Shown: positions 16,147 to 24,827 of the stretch, piece by piece | Layout of the letters: the number at the start of each line of letters is the position of its first letter | How positions within the stretch are numbered: the stretch's first letter is position 1 | Assembly: GCA_900552685.1 (NCBI GenBank) | Contig: USAJ01000002.1 | Coordinates: forward strand, 84,954 to 148,953 | Direction of reading: 5' to 3' | Length of the DNA: 64,000 bases | Source of the DNA: an uncultured Collinsella sp. | GTDB lineage: Bacteria > Actinomycetota > Coriobacteriia > Coriobacteriales > Coriobacteriaceae | Position numbers and translations under genes: made by a program | Notes under the pieces: generated by a model | What the model saw: only the letters and a program-made list of their open reading frames with translations | Database searches by the model: none | What the model was told of the DNA's origin: nothing

Positions 16147-17052
16147 CTAGCGACGCTTGCGCGACAGGAAGCGCGCAAACAGGTTGAAGGCCAAAATGAT
16201 CACCATCAGCAAGAGCGCGGTGCCGTAGGCTGCGTTCATGTTGATGCCGTCGTTGGCAAGCAGGTACAGGTGAACGGTCATGGGACGACCGGAATCGAGC
16301 GGCGAAATAGGTAGATTGATGGCCTGGCCCATGGTGTAGAGCACCACGGCGGTCTCGCCGATGGCACGGCCGATGGCAAGGACGATGCCCGTGGCAATGC
16401 GGCCAAAGGCCGAAGGAAGCACGATCTTGGAGACGACCTGCCACTTGGTAGCGCCCAGGCCGTACGCGCCCCAACGGATATAGCGCGGAACGGCGCGAAT
16501 GGCTTCTTCGGTGGTGCGCATGACGATGGGAAGCATCAAGAGCGCGAGCGCCAGAGCGGCCGAGACCATCGAAAGGCCCAGGCCCATAGCCTCGACAAAC
16601 AAGGCGTAGCCAAACAGGCCCATAACGATGGAGGGCACCGAGGCCAAAGCGTCAGCAGCGTAGCGAATGAGCTCGACGACCTTGCCCTGCTTGGCGTACT
16701 CGGCCAGATAGACGGCTGCCAGCACAGCGATCGGCGTGCAGATAAGCATGGCGAGCGCCGTCACGTAGACGGTCGAGACGATCGTGGGCCAAATTCCGCC
16801 CTCGGCGTTGACGCCCTGGGGCCAACCGAAGATAAAGTCGAGCGAGATGTGTGGCAGGCCGTTGATGACCACGTAGGCGATGATAGCGACCAGCACCAGC
16901 GTGGTGATGTAGGCAGCGGCACGAAACACGCCAAGCATGATCTTGTTGGACAGGTCCTTGTTGATGCGGCCCTTCTTGCCGTGGGAAAGGGCACGCTTGA
17001 TGCGCTCGCGCGACGAGGTCGTATCGACCGTCGTGTCAACGGAATCGGACAT
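16147..17052 (-). CDS. pstA: Phosphate ABC transporter permease PstA
   Basis: Membrane subunit that forms the phosphate channel with PstC. 301 residues, six predicted spans after a 35-residue hydrophilic N-terminus. The binding-protein-dependent permease loop that docks on PstB is visible as AIRAVPRYIRWGAYGLGATKWQ, followed by AIGRAIGETAVVLYTMG. Its ATG is 3 bp after the pstC stop, so translation is probably coupled. Confidence 0.95.
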   Translation of the reverse strand: MSDSVDTTVDTTSSRERIKRALSHGKKGRINKDLSNKIMLGVFRAAAYITTLVLVAIIAYVVINGLPHISLDFIFGWPQGVNAEGGIWPTIVSTVYVTALAMLICTPIAVLAAVYLAEYAKQGKVVELIRYAADALASVPSIVMGLFGYALFVEAMGLGLSMVSAALALALLMLPIVMRTTEEAIRAVPRYIRWGAYGLGATKWQVVSKIVLPSAFGRIATGIVLAIGRAIGETAVVLYTMGQAINLPISPLDSGRPMTVHLYLLANDGINMNAAYGTALLLMVIILAFNLFARFLSRKRR

Positions 17053-17055
17053 AGC

Positions 17056-17991
17056 CTACCCCCTCTTCTTCTTGGAAATCAGACGAACGATACCCACCAG
17101 CGTGGCGGAGATGATAAACAGGACCACACCCATGCCGAACAGCGCCGAGCGGTGCAGACCCGAGGAATAGCTCATGTCGAGCGCAATCTGGCTCGTGAGC
17201 GTCGAGATGGGGCTCGCAATGCTGTCGGGAATAACCGGGGCGTTACCTACGACCATGAGCACGGCCATGGTCTCGCCGATGGCACGGCCCATACCCAGCA
17301 CGATGGCATCAACGATACCCAGCTTCGCGGCAGGTAGCACGACCTTATAGATGGTCTGCCACTTTGTGGCGCCCATGGCATACGATGCCTCGCGAATGCC
17401 CATGGGAATGGAATTGAGAGCATCGATGGTGAGCGTGGTGATGGTAGGGACGATCATGATGGCGAGCACAAACCACGCCGTCAGCGCACCAAAACCAAGG
17501 CCGCCGGTCAGTTGTGCGATAAACGGGCGGATGATGATCATGCCAAAGAAGCCGTAGATGATGGAGGGTATGCCCGCCAGCAGGTCAACGGCGGGGCTGA
17601 TGAGCTTGCGCACGCGCTTGCTGGCAATCTCGACCAGGTAAACGGCCGTACCCACGCCCAGCGGCACGCCCATGGCGAGCGCACCGACGGTCACCAGACC
17701 CGAGCCAGCAAGCAGCGACAAGATGCCGTAGTGGCCCTCGGAAGGCGCCCACGTAAAGCTAAAGAAGTCAGCCAGACCGATGTCAGTAAAGACGGGCAGC
17801 GCCGAGTACGTGGTAAAGACAAAAATCAGGATGACGGTAACGACCGCCAAGAACGCGCAGGCAAAGAAGATCCACTGCAGCGCCTTCTCCTTGATATAGG
17901 TACTGCGCGATACGAGCGCCAGCTCGCGCTTCTTGGGCGTCTGAACATTCTGCTCAGTCTGGGAGTTTTCCTGTGCTTCCATGCTACTCAC
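17056..17991 (-). CDS. pstC: Phosphate ABC transporter permease PstC
   Basis: Second membrane subunit of the Pst importer. 311 residues with six spans, the first at about residues 34-56. The EAA-type coupling loop reads IPMGIREASYAMGATKWQT, with MGRAIGETMAVLMVVGN after it. The long periplasm-side segment near SFTWAPSEGHYGI is typical of PstC. The start overlaps the end of pstS by 8 bp, which supports coupled translation. Confidence 0.95.
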   Translation of the reverse strand: MSSMEAQENSQTEQNVQTPKKRELALVSRSTYIKEKALQWIFFACAFLAVVTVILIFVFTTYSALPVFTDIGLADFFSFTWAPSEGHYGILSLLAGSGLVTVGALAMGVPLGVGTAVYLVEIASKRVRKLISPAVDLLAGIPSIIYGFFGMIIIRPFIAQLTGGLGFGALTAWFVLAIMIVPTITTLTIDALNSIPMGIREASYAMGATKWQTIYKVVLPAAKLGIVDAIVLGMGRAIGETMAVLMVVGNAPVIPDSIASPISTLTSQIALDMSYSSGLHRSALFGMGVVLFIISATLVGIVRLISKKKRG

Positions 17992-18820
17992 TCCCCTTCT
18001 CGTCGTTGGTGACGGGAATAAAGCCCGCCTCGCGAATCTGCTTGTCCATCTTTTCGGACGTCACATAGTCGATGTAATCCTGCGCCTGCTGCGAAGGCAC
18101 ACCCTTCACAAAGAAGTAAAGGTCGCGCGAGATGGGATAGCCGCCACTCGCGACCGTCTTCTCGGACGCCTCAACATGATTGACCGAGACGGCCTTGACC
18201 GAGGTCTTGGCGTTGAGGCTATCGACGAAGCCCAGCGAAATGTAGCCGATGGCCCCACGCGAACGAGATACCACGTCGCGCACCTGGCCCGTACCCGAAA
18301 GAACAGCCGAGCGGCGATCGAACGGCGTGCCATCCATCACGATGGTACGGAAGGCCTCGCGCGTACCGGACGCCTCGTCTCGGTTGATGACCTGAATCCT
18401 CAGGTCCTCGCCACCGACCTCTTTCCAATTGGTAATCTTGCCGGCGTAGATATCGCGGAGCTGCTCGGTCGAGAGGTTATCGACGGGGTTGTCGTCGTTC
18501 ACGATGACCGCAATACCGTCGTGGGCAATGACGATGGGAGTCAGGCCCAGATCCTGTTCGTCGGCATTGAGTCCACGGGAGGAGCTGGCGATATCGGCCG
18601 TGCCGGCGCTGACGGCCTCGATCCCAGCGGAAGAACCCAAACCGGAAACGAGCACGTCGATGCCGGTCTCCTCCTTAAAGCCCTCGGCCGCAATCTCGGC
18701 GATAGGAAGGCAGGTCGTGGAGCCGGCCACGGTAATGGAAGAGCTAGAAGATCCCGAAGAACAGGCGCACAGCGTAAGCGTAAGCACAGCGGCGCTCAGG
18801 ACCGATACGATCTTTCTCAT
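17984..18820 (-). CDS. pstS: Phosphate-binding lipoprotein PstS
   Basis: Surface phosphate receptor of the Pst importer. 278 residues. A lipoprotein signal peptide ends in LCAC with Cys20 as the lipid site, followed by a Ser-rich linker. Phosphate-binding loops are ITVAGSTTCLP near residue 30 and NRDEASGTREAF in the middle, and the SRSRGAIGYISLGF stretch is also characteristic. Its ATG shares four bases (ATGA, 18820-18817) with the pgeF stop, and its end overlaps pstC. It is therefore tied into the pgeF transcript. Confidence 0.95.
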   Translation of the reverse strand: MRKIVSVLSAAVLTLTLCACSSGSSSSSITVAGSTTCLPIAEIAAEGFKEETGIDVLVSGLGSSAGIEAVSAGTADIASSSRGLNADEQDLGLTPIVIAHDGIAVIVNDDNPVDNLSTEQLRDIYAGKITNWKEVGGEDLRIQVINRDEASGTREAFRTIVMDGTPFDRRSAVLSGTGQVRDVVSRSRGAIGYISLGFVDSLNAKTSVKAVSVNHVEASEKTVASGGYPISRDLYFFVKGVPSQQAQDYIDYVTSEKMDKQIREAGFIPVTNDEKGSE

Positions 18821-19617
18821 AGCATCACGCCGATCGCAGCATGGCGCCCACAGGTGCCGTCCTCGTTACGGTAGGAATAAAAGCGGTCGTTCTGACGCAC
18901 GGTCGAAAGCTGGGTATCCACGATATTATCCGCGTCGACACCGACATCTACCAGCGCCTCGCGAATGGCAGCGGAAAGATCGAGCATGCGAGAGGTATTC
19001 GCATCGATGCAAGAGAACTCGGCGGCAAAGCGATCCATGAGTTCCTGGGATACCTCATATTCGTCACCCAAGATATGGGGGCCGATATAGGCGGAAACGT
19101 CGCTCGCATCGCAACCGGCAGCATCGCAAAGCGCCTGGCACGCCTTGGCGGAAATACGTGCAATCGTGCCCTTCCAACCGGAGTGCACCACGGCAAATCC
19201 GCCGGGAGCCACCAGCACCACGGGAACACAATCGGCAAAGCAGAGCAGCACGGGCACCTTATGCGCCGTGCAGACGAGGGCATCACAGCCCTCGGCAATC
19301 TGCTCACGAATGTTCTCGAGATCTTCGGCGCCGTTCGAGGTCACCGTCACGACATGGTCACCGTGTACTTGATTGGGGACAAGCAAGTTGTGCTCGCACT
19401 CGGCGGCACCCATGGCCTCGAGTACGCGGCGACGATTTTCTTGAACGGTAAAGGGGTCATCGCCAACATGCGAGCCCAGATTGAGCGAGGAGTACGCATC
19501 TTCGGAAACGCCACCGGTGCGCTCGGTAAAGGCAAAGCGGACATCGTGCGTCGCGCCCTCTACCAACGTAACTCCATCATGGTCGACACGCGAAACGTTG
19601 TCCGCACGTGCTGCCAT
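18817..19617 (-). CDS. pgeF: Peptidoglycan editing factor PgeF (YfiH/laccase-domain family)
   Basis: Purine-nucleoside and multicopper-oxidase-like fold enzyme; E. coli YfiH removes wrongly incorporated L-Ser from muropeptides. 266 residues. Family marks: FTERTGGVSEDAYSSLNLG, VPNQVHGDHV (metal His), DALVCTAHKVPVLLCFADCVP (metal Cys) and VVHSGWKGT (metal His). The ATG at 19617 follows AGGAGGC. It holds its usual place after ftsZ, but the next genes are pstSCAB-phoU, not yggS, and its stop codon overlaps the pstS start. A Pho-box-like repeat lies upstream. Confidence 0.9.
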   Translation of the reverse strand: MAARADNVSRVDHDGVTLVEGATHDVRFAFTERTGGVSEDAYSSLNLGSHVGDDPFTVQENRRRVLEAMGAAECEHNLLVPNQVHGDHVVTVTSNGAEDLENIREQIAEGCDALVCTAHKVPVLLCFADCVPVVLVAPGGFAVVHSGWKGTIARISAKACQALCDAAGCDASDVSAYIGPHILGDEYEVSQELMDRFAAEFSCIDANTSRMLDLSAAIREALVDVGVDADNIVDTQLSTVRQNDRFYSYRNEDGTCGRHAAIGVML

Positions 19618-19695
19618 ACTAAAGCCTCCTAATAACACAAGTATCGCGGCGAAGCCGCAGCAGTCCGTGTCATACGGCTGCCATACTTCTCTAAA

Positions 19696-19738
19696 AGGAT
19701 ACCCGCAGCGGTAGGGACCAAACGTAAAGGGAACGTAA
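19696..19738 (-). promoter_or_regulatory. Pho-box-like direct repeat and -10 upstream of pgeF-pst
   Basis: Minus strand: TTACGTT at 19738-19732, CCCT, TTACGTT at 19727-19721, that is 7-bp direct repeats with an 11-bp period, the geometry of Pho boxes. A possible -10, TATCCT, follows after 19 bases (19701-19696). The repeat would sit where the -35 should be, as in promoters activated by PhoB/PhoP. Confidence 0.55.
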
Positions 19739-19770
19739 GGAGATTGGAGGCTTTCGTTTACAAACGAGAA

Positions 19771-19802
19771 ACAAAAAGGGCGCATCCATACGGACGCGCC
19801 CC
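19771..19802 (-). terminator. Terminator after ftsZ
   Basis: Minus strand: GGGCGCGTCC, loop, a pairing GGATGCGCCC with one mismatch, then TTTTTG. It lies 26 bp past the ftsZ stop and separates ftsZ from pgeF. Confidence 0.8.
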
Positions 19803-19827
19803 TGTGCAAAACAATGCGAAGAACGAC

Positions 19828-20982
19828 TTAGAAGCTGCCTCGCTTGAGGAAGTCGGGAAGCTCAAACTGATCGTTGCCAAAGTTGGGCAGCTCGGTACCA
19901 CCGACGTTGCGAGTCGGGGCAGCCTGAGCGGGGCTGGCAGCCGGAGCGGTGCGCTGCGGCTCAGCAGAAGCAGCGGCCTTGCTCTGGGACTGCTGGGCAG
20001 CGAAGAGCTCGTCCTGACGGTTGACGTTGGAGTCGGAGAAGCCCGTGGCGATAACGGTGATGCGCACCTGGTCGCCCAGGGACTCGTCAACAACGGTACC
20101 GAAGATGATGTTGGCCTCGGGGTCGACGGCATTGGCGACAACGTCGGCGGCGTCGCTGATCTCCTGGATGCCCAGGTCCTTGGAGCCGGCGATGGAAAGC
20201 AGGACGCGCGTGGCGCCATCGATGGAGCTCTCGAGCAGCGGACTGGAGATAGCCTGCTGGGCAGCGTCGACGGCACGGGTGTCCCCAGAAGCGGTACCGA
20301 TACCCATCATGGCGGTACCGGCCTGCTTCATGATGGTCTTAACATCGGCGAAGTCCAGGTTGATGATACCCGGGACGGTGATGAGGTCGGTGATGCCCTG
20401 GGTGCCCTGGGAAAGGACGCCATCGGCAATTGCGAAGGCCTCGAGCATCGTGGTCTTCTTCTCGGCGATGTCGAGCAGCTTGTCGTTAGGGATAACGATC
20501 ATGGTGTCAACGCAATCGGAGAGGGTCTTGATGCCCTCCTCGGCGCTCTTCTTGCGCTTGCGACCCTCGAAGGTAAAGGGCTTGGTCACGACGGCGACGG
20601 TCAGCGCGCCGACCTCGTTCATCGCGATATCGGCAACGATGGGAGCGGCGCCGGTACCGGTACCACCACCCTCGCCGCAGGTGATGAACACCATGTCGGC
20701 GCCAGCGAGCGCCTCGGCGATATCGTCGCGGGACTCATCGGCAGCCTTGCGGCCAACCTCGGGGTTGGCGCCGGCGCCCAGGCCGCGGGTAAGGTCGGTG
20801 CCGATGTGCACCTTGATATCGGCATCAGAGATCGCGAGCGCCTGAGCATCGGTGTTGATGGCAACAAACTCGACGCCGCGGATGCCCTCTTCGATCATTC
20901 GATTGACCGCGTTGGTACCGCCGCCGCCGACGCCGACCACCTTAATGACGGCAAGGTAGTTGTTGATCTCTGTCTCGTGCAT
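19828..20982 (-). CDS. ftsZ: Cell division GTPase FtsZ
   Basis: Tubulin-like GTPase that forms the division ring. 384 residues. GVGGGGTNAVNRM binds nucleotide near residue 20, the tubulin signature loop is GGGTGTGAAP, and the catalytic T7 region follows later. A roughly 55-residue Ala/Gln/Pro linker leads to the C-terminal peptide ELPDFLKRGSF that binds SepF or other partners. The ATG at 20982 follows GGAGG at 5 bases; an in-frame ATG at 21012 has no ribosome site. A 199-bp AT-rich gap before it suggests its own promoter. Confidence 0.98.
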   Translation of the reverse strand: MHETEINNYLAVIKVVGVGGGGTNAVNRMIEEGIRGVEFVAINTDAQALAISDADIKVHIGTDLTRGLGAGANPEVGRKAADESRDDIAEALAGADMVFITCGEGGGTGTGAAPIVADIAMNEVGALTVAVVTKPFTFEGRKRKKSAEEGIKTLSDCVDTMIVIPNDKLLDIAEKKTTMLEAFAIADGVLSQGTQGITDLITVPGIINLDFADVKTIMKQAGTAMMGIGTASGDTRAVDAAQQAISSPLLESSIDGATRVLLSIAGSKDLGIQEISDAADVVANAVDPEANIIFGTVVDESLGDQVRITVIATGFSDSNVNRQDELFAAQQSQSKAAASAEPQRTAPAASPAQAAPTRNVGGTELPNFGNDQFELPDFLKRGSF

Positions 20983-21181
20983 GTCGGTCCTCCGAACAAA
21001 GGTTATAGCCATAGCATGGGTCGACCCCTGCGCACATTAACCTTCAGGTTGAAAGTAAATGCAAAGGTAAACCGTATTATGTTTGCACATTATGAACGTA
21101 TCAGTCAAATAATTGACCGTGAAAACCAAACAAACCAGATAAACGGCGTGGTATGGCCCCTCAACAAAGCATCAACCAGCG

Positions 21182-22438
21182 CTACGAGGTCGGAGCGTTC
21201 CTAAATGTATAGTTACCCGGAGAGCGCACATTGATATACGTTACGCCCTCTACCTGCGAAAGCAGCTTGGTGACTACGCGCTCCTTCTTGACGATATCGT
21301 TCGAATCGCCCAGCGACACCTCAATGCCGTTATTGAGGTTTGCCGAGATGGCTTCGACCGAAGGCGTGGAAATATCCTTGACTTGTCCCAAGAACTCGCT
21401 CGAAAAACCACGCACATAATCCAAGCCAGCCTTAACGGCCTTGGAGCTCACTGCCTGGCCGGAAACCGGAGCGACATCCGCCGAGACATCAGTCAACAAC
21501 ACCGCGCCATAGTGCTTAGCGAGCGCCAGCGCGGCATCGATTCCGGTCAAGGTATTTGAGCCCTGCCCTGTCGTGATGACGTTGCCTTGGTCGTCCACTT
21601 CGACCGACGTCGACAGTGGGGCGATCCAGGTGTCATCATCCCCGATGGCCCAGGCAAGGTCATCGGAACTGATATAGGCAATTGCGATGACCTTGCGCTC
21701 CATCGGCGTAATGATGAGCGTATGCGGGAACTGACGCTGGACATCCACGCCCGAGACCCACGGATTCTGCTTGAGGTCCTCGGTAATCTGGTCGGGATCG
21801 ACGTTAAAAAGCGACGTTCCCTCGGGCAAATCGATCAGCTGGATAGCATCGTGCTTCGTCACATGCTCGCTGCCTTGAATCTGAATATCAGTGGCGGTAA
21901 ACAATCCAGAGTTGATCACCACGATGGCAACGACGACGAGCACGGCCAAGGCGGCCAGAACGCCGCCCACGATTTTGCCTTTGCCTGCAACGACAGAAGC
22001 GGCGTCTGATGTTTTATTTACCATCGCCCCAAGTGAAGACAACGGGTTGACGCTTTTTTTACCCGAAGGCTTCTTGGCGGTAGCCGGCACCGATGTCAGC
22101 GAGCGCGGTTTCGATGCGCCCAGCGTGCGACCTGGACGCGGCGCTTTAGTTCCCGTCGAGGGCTTAGGAGTTGCCATGGGACGGGCGGGTTTGGCGCCCA
22201 TAACAGGCTTTGACGTCACCGAGGGACGCGAGGACTTTTTTGCGGCCGGACGATTACCGAGCTGCGAGCCGACAACCGGACGACTGGTCTGTCGAGCATG
22301 CCCGACAGACTTAGAGTGCGCGACGGTATTGCGTTGAGGTTTGGCAGGCGCGCCGGAACGCCCTCCGGCGCGGCGGAAGGTGGGTTTCGATGCTCTAGAA
22401 GCCGAGGAATTTAACTTCCGGTCTGAGCTCGATGCCAT
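21182..22438 (-). CDS. ftsQ: Cell division protein FtsQ (POTRA domain)
   Basis: Bitopic divisome protein connecting early and late division proteins. 418 residues, long for FtsQ because of a basic, Pro/Ser/Lys-rich cytoplasmic region at about 1-150. The transmembrane helix is at about 155-176 (IVGGVLAALAVLVVVAIVVI). The POTRA domain starts at about 179 and the FtsQ beta domain follows (VDVQRQFPHTLIITPMERKV). The start overlaps the 3' end of murB by 44 bp, supported by GGGAGG just before the ATG. ftsA is absent; the next gene is ftsZ. Confidence 0.9.
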   Translation of the reverse strand: MASSSDRKLNSSASRASKPTFRRAGGRSGAPAKPQRNTVAHSKSVGHARQTSRPVVGSQLGNRPAAKKSSRPSVTSKPVMGAKPARPMATPKPSTGTKAPRPGRTLGASKPRSLTSVPATAKKPSGKKSVNPLSSLGAMVNKTSDAASVVAGKGKIVGGVLAALAVLVVVAIVVINSGLFTATDIQIQGSEHVTKHDAIQLIDLPEGTSLFNVDPDQITEDLKQNPWVSGVDVQRQFPHTLIITPMERKVIAIAYISSDDLAWAIGDDDTWIAPLSTSVEVDDQGNVITTGQGSNTLTGIDAALALAKHYGAVLLTDVSADVAPVSGQAVSSKAVKAGLDYVRGFSSEFLGQVKDISTPSVEAISANLNNGIEVSLGDSNDIVKKERVVTKLLSQVEGVTYINVRSPGNYTFRNAPTS

Positions 22439-23306
22439 ACGCCTCCCTCACCTTTCCGTGCACATGTCTGATAACCGCGGCAACGTCATCGGCCGAGGCA
22501 GTTCCGTTATTAACGATAAAATTAGCGTGAACGGGCGAAACTTCCGCGCCGCCAATCGAAAAACCCTTTAATCCACAATCCTCGATAAGCTTGCCCACAC
22601 TCGCATCGGGCGGGTTGCGAAAGACCGACCCGCAGGATGCGCGACCCATGGGCTGCGTACGCTTGCGCCTCGTCAGGTACCGCTCCATGCGCTCGCGAAT
22701 GTCGGCCTTGGGCGCCGGTTTAAGCTTGAGCACGCACTCGAGGATAATCTCATTGCGGGGAAGGCTACATTCGCGGTAGCCCCAAGTGATCTCGGACCCC
22801 GCATAATGCTTGATACCGGATGCCGGGTCAAACGTTACGACATCCTCAACCAGCGAGCCAATCCACTCGGTCCGTGTGCCGGCATTCATAGATATCGCAC
22901 CGCCAACCGAGCCAGGGATGCCAACGGCAAACTCAAGGCCCGAGAGGCTACGCGACAGGGCATCGTTGACTAGGCGCGCAAACATCACGCCCGCACCGAC
23001 CGTCAGCGTACAACCGTCATCGGCAACAACCGTGCGCTGAAACTCACGTCCGAGCGAAATGACGGCACCGCGATAACCGCCATCGGCAACCAGCAGATTG
23101 GAGCCCTTGCCGATGATGACCCACGGCACCTGCTCGCGATCGAGCACCGCCACGGCGCGGCGGAGGGCATGATAGCTATGGCACGTCACAAAGAGGTCAG
23201 CCTTGCCGCCGATACGATAGCTCGTATGACGCGCAAGGCGCTCGTCCTCGATCACATCCGTGTCGATCATGCCCGAGAGCGCCATGACGGCGTTAAACAG
23301 ACCCAT
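22395..23306 (-). CDS. murB: UDP-N-acetylenolpyruvoylglucosamine reductase MurB
   Basis: FAD/NADPH enzyme that reduces the enolpyruvyl group to make UDP-MurNAc. 303 residues, type II form. FAD-binding parts: TSYRIGGKADLF, VIIGKGSNLLVADGGY, and GLEFAVGIPGSVGGAISMNAG. The catalytic Ser is in GRASCGSVFRNPP and the Glu near the C-terminus in ELRPEVKFLG. The start lies 5 bp after murC, and the end overlaps ftsQ. Confidence 0.97.
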   Translation of the reverse strand: MGLFNAVMALSGMIDTDVIEDERLARHTSYRIGGKADLFVTCHSYHALRRAVAVLDREQVPWVIIGKGSNLLVADGGYRGAVISLGREFQRTVVADDGCTLTVGAGVMFARLVNDALSRSLSGLEFAVGIPGSVGGAISMNAGTRTEWIGSLVEDVVTFDPASGIKHYAGSEITWGYRECSLPRNEIILECVLKLKPAPKADIRERMERYLTRRKRTQPMGRASCGSVFRNPPDASVGKLIEDCGLKGFSIGGAEVSPVHANFIVNNGTASADDVAAVIRHVHGKVREAYGIELRPEVKFLGF

Positions 23307-23311
23307 TAGAC

Positions 23312-24730
23312 TTAAGCGTCTTTCTTGGCAGTCAAATACTCGATAAACTCGGGGCCGACGGTCGTAACGTCACCGGCACCCATAGTGAGCAGCAAGTCGC
23401 CCTCGCCCACCATCTGCTCGAGCTCCTGATTGAGCTCAAGACGGCTGGAGCAGTACACGACCTCCTTGCCAGGATGCTTGGCGCGCACGGTATCGGCGAG
23501 CATCTTAGAGGTAACACCCGGAATGGGCATCTCGCCAGCCGAGAACACATCAATCAGCAGCAGTTTATCGGCATTGGCAAATGCATCGGCAAAGTCGTCG
23601 CACAGGGCCTGCAGACGCGAATAACGGTGCGGCTGGAACACGACGTCGACATGCTTGTAGCCCAGCGACGAAGCGGCAGCAAGCGTCGCCTTGATCTCGG
23701 TGGGGTGATGGCCGTAATCATCGACCACGGTGATGCCATCGATATCGCCCACGTGGGTAAAGCGACGGCGGACGCCCTCAAAGCTCGAGAGCGCCTTGGC
23801 GGCGGCGTCGATGTCAAGGCCCAGGACATGGGCGACGGTGAGCACCGCCGTGGCGTTGAGCATGTTGTGGCGACCGGGATTGCTCTTGATCTCCACGGCA
23901 TGCTCAGTGCCATCCTCAAAGCGAACGATAAAGTCACTCTGGATGCCCTTGACATCCGGGTGCATGCAGACGATGTCGTTGCTCTCGGCAAAGCCGTAGG
24001 AAAGCACGTGACGGCCCGTCGACTTGGCGAGCTCGACCAGATGCGGGTCCTCACCGCAGACGATGACGGTGCCGTCCTCGCCCACCAAGCTCATGAATTT
24101 GGCGAAAGTTGCCTCGATCTCCTCGATACCCGAGTAGTGATCGAGGTGGTCGGCCTCGACGTTGGTCACAATGACCACGTTGGGGTTCAGGAACAGGAAG
24201 GAGCTATCGGACTCGTCGGCCTCGGCGACAAAATAGTCGCCCGAGCCGTTCTTGCCGTTCGTGTCATAGCCCTCGACGATGCCACCGATCAAGAAGCTCG
24301 GATCCAGACCCATGCGGTCGAGCATGGTGGCGCACATCGAAGACGTGGTGGTCTTGCCATGCGTGCCGGCAACAGCGACGGTGGTGTAGCCGTGGCCCAA
24401 AGCAGAGAGCATCTTGGCACGGGGCCACACGGGAATACCAAGCTCGCGAGCGCGCACGAGCTCGGGGTTGGACTCCGGAATAGCGGTGGAGACAACAACC
24501 ACGTCGGGCTTGACCTCGTCGATCGTGGCGGCCTCATGGCCCACATGCACCTTCACACCAGCGCGGGTAAGCTGGCGGATATAACGTGACGTCTTAAGGT
24601 CGGAGCCGGTAACGGCATAACCGCGCTCATGAAGAACGAGGGCGATGCCGCTCATGCCGGCGCCGCCGATACCGATAAAATGGGCGCTCTTAAACTCGGG
24701 CGCGGAGGTTGCAGTCTGGGAATCAGCCAT
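23312..24730 (-). CDS. murC: UDP-N-acetylmuramate-L-alanine ligase MurC
   Basis: ATP-dependent ligase that adds the first stem-peptide residue to UDP-MurNAc. 472 residues, normal length. Marks: HFIGIGGAGMSGIA at the N-terminus, ATP loop VAGTHGKTTTSSM, YFVAEADESDSSFL, TNVEADHLDHY, and VVDDYGHHPTEIKA with FQPHRYSR in the C-terminal domain. The ATG at 24730 gives MADSQTATS; the ribosome site AAGGAG is rather far (11 bases). It follows murG after 97 bp. Confidence 0.97.
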   Translation of the reverse strand: MADSQTATSAPEFKSAHFIGIGGAGMSGIALVLHERGYAVTGSDLKTSRYIRQLTRAGVKVHVGHEAATIDEVKPDVVVVSTAIPESNPELVRARELGIPVWPRAKMLSALGHGYTTVAVAGTHGKTTTSSMCATMLDRMGLDPSFLIGGIVEGYDTNGKNGSGDYFVAEADESDSSFLFLNPNVVIVTNVEADHLDHYSGIEEIEATFAKFMSLVGEDGTVIVCGEDPHLVELAKSTGRHVLSYGFAESNDIVCMHPDVKGIQSDFIVRFEDGTEHAVEIKSNPGRHNMLNATAVLTVAHVLGLDIDAAAKALSSFEGVRRRFTHVGDIDGITVVDDYGHHPTEIKATLAAASSLGYKHVDVVFQPHRYSRLQALCDDFADAFANADKLLLIDVFSAGEMPIPGVTSKMLADTVRAKHPGKEVVYCSSRLELNQELEQMVGEGDLLLTMGAGDVTTVGPEFIEYLTAKKDA

Positions 24731-24827
24731 GTGCTCGTGTACTCCTTGCGTAAACACTGCCTGTAACCCGTTAACTGTACCGCACCTACCGCATCAGCGC
24801 GAGGGCGACCGACGATATCCCGTCTAA

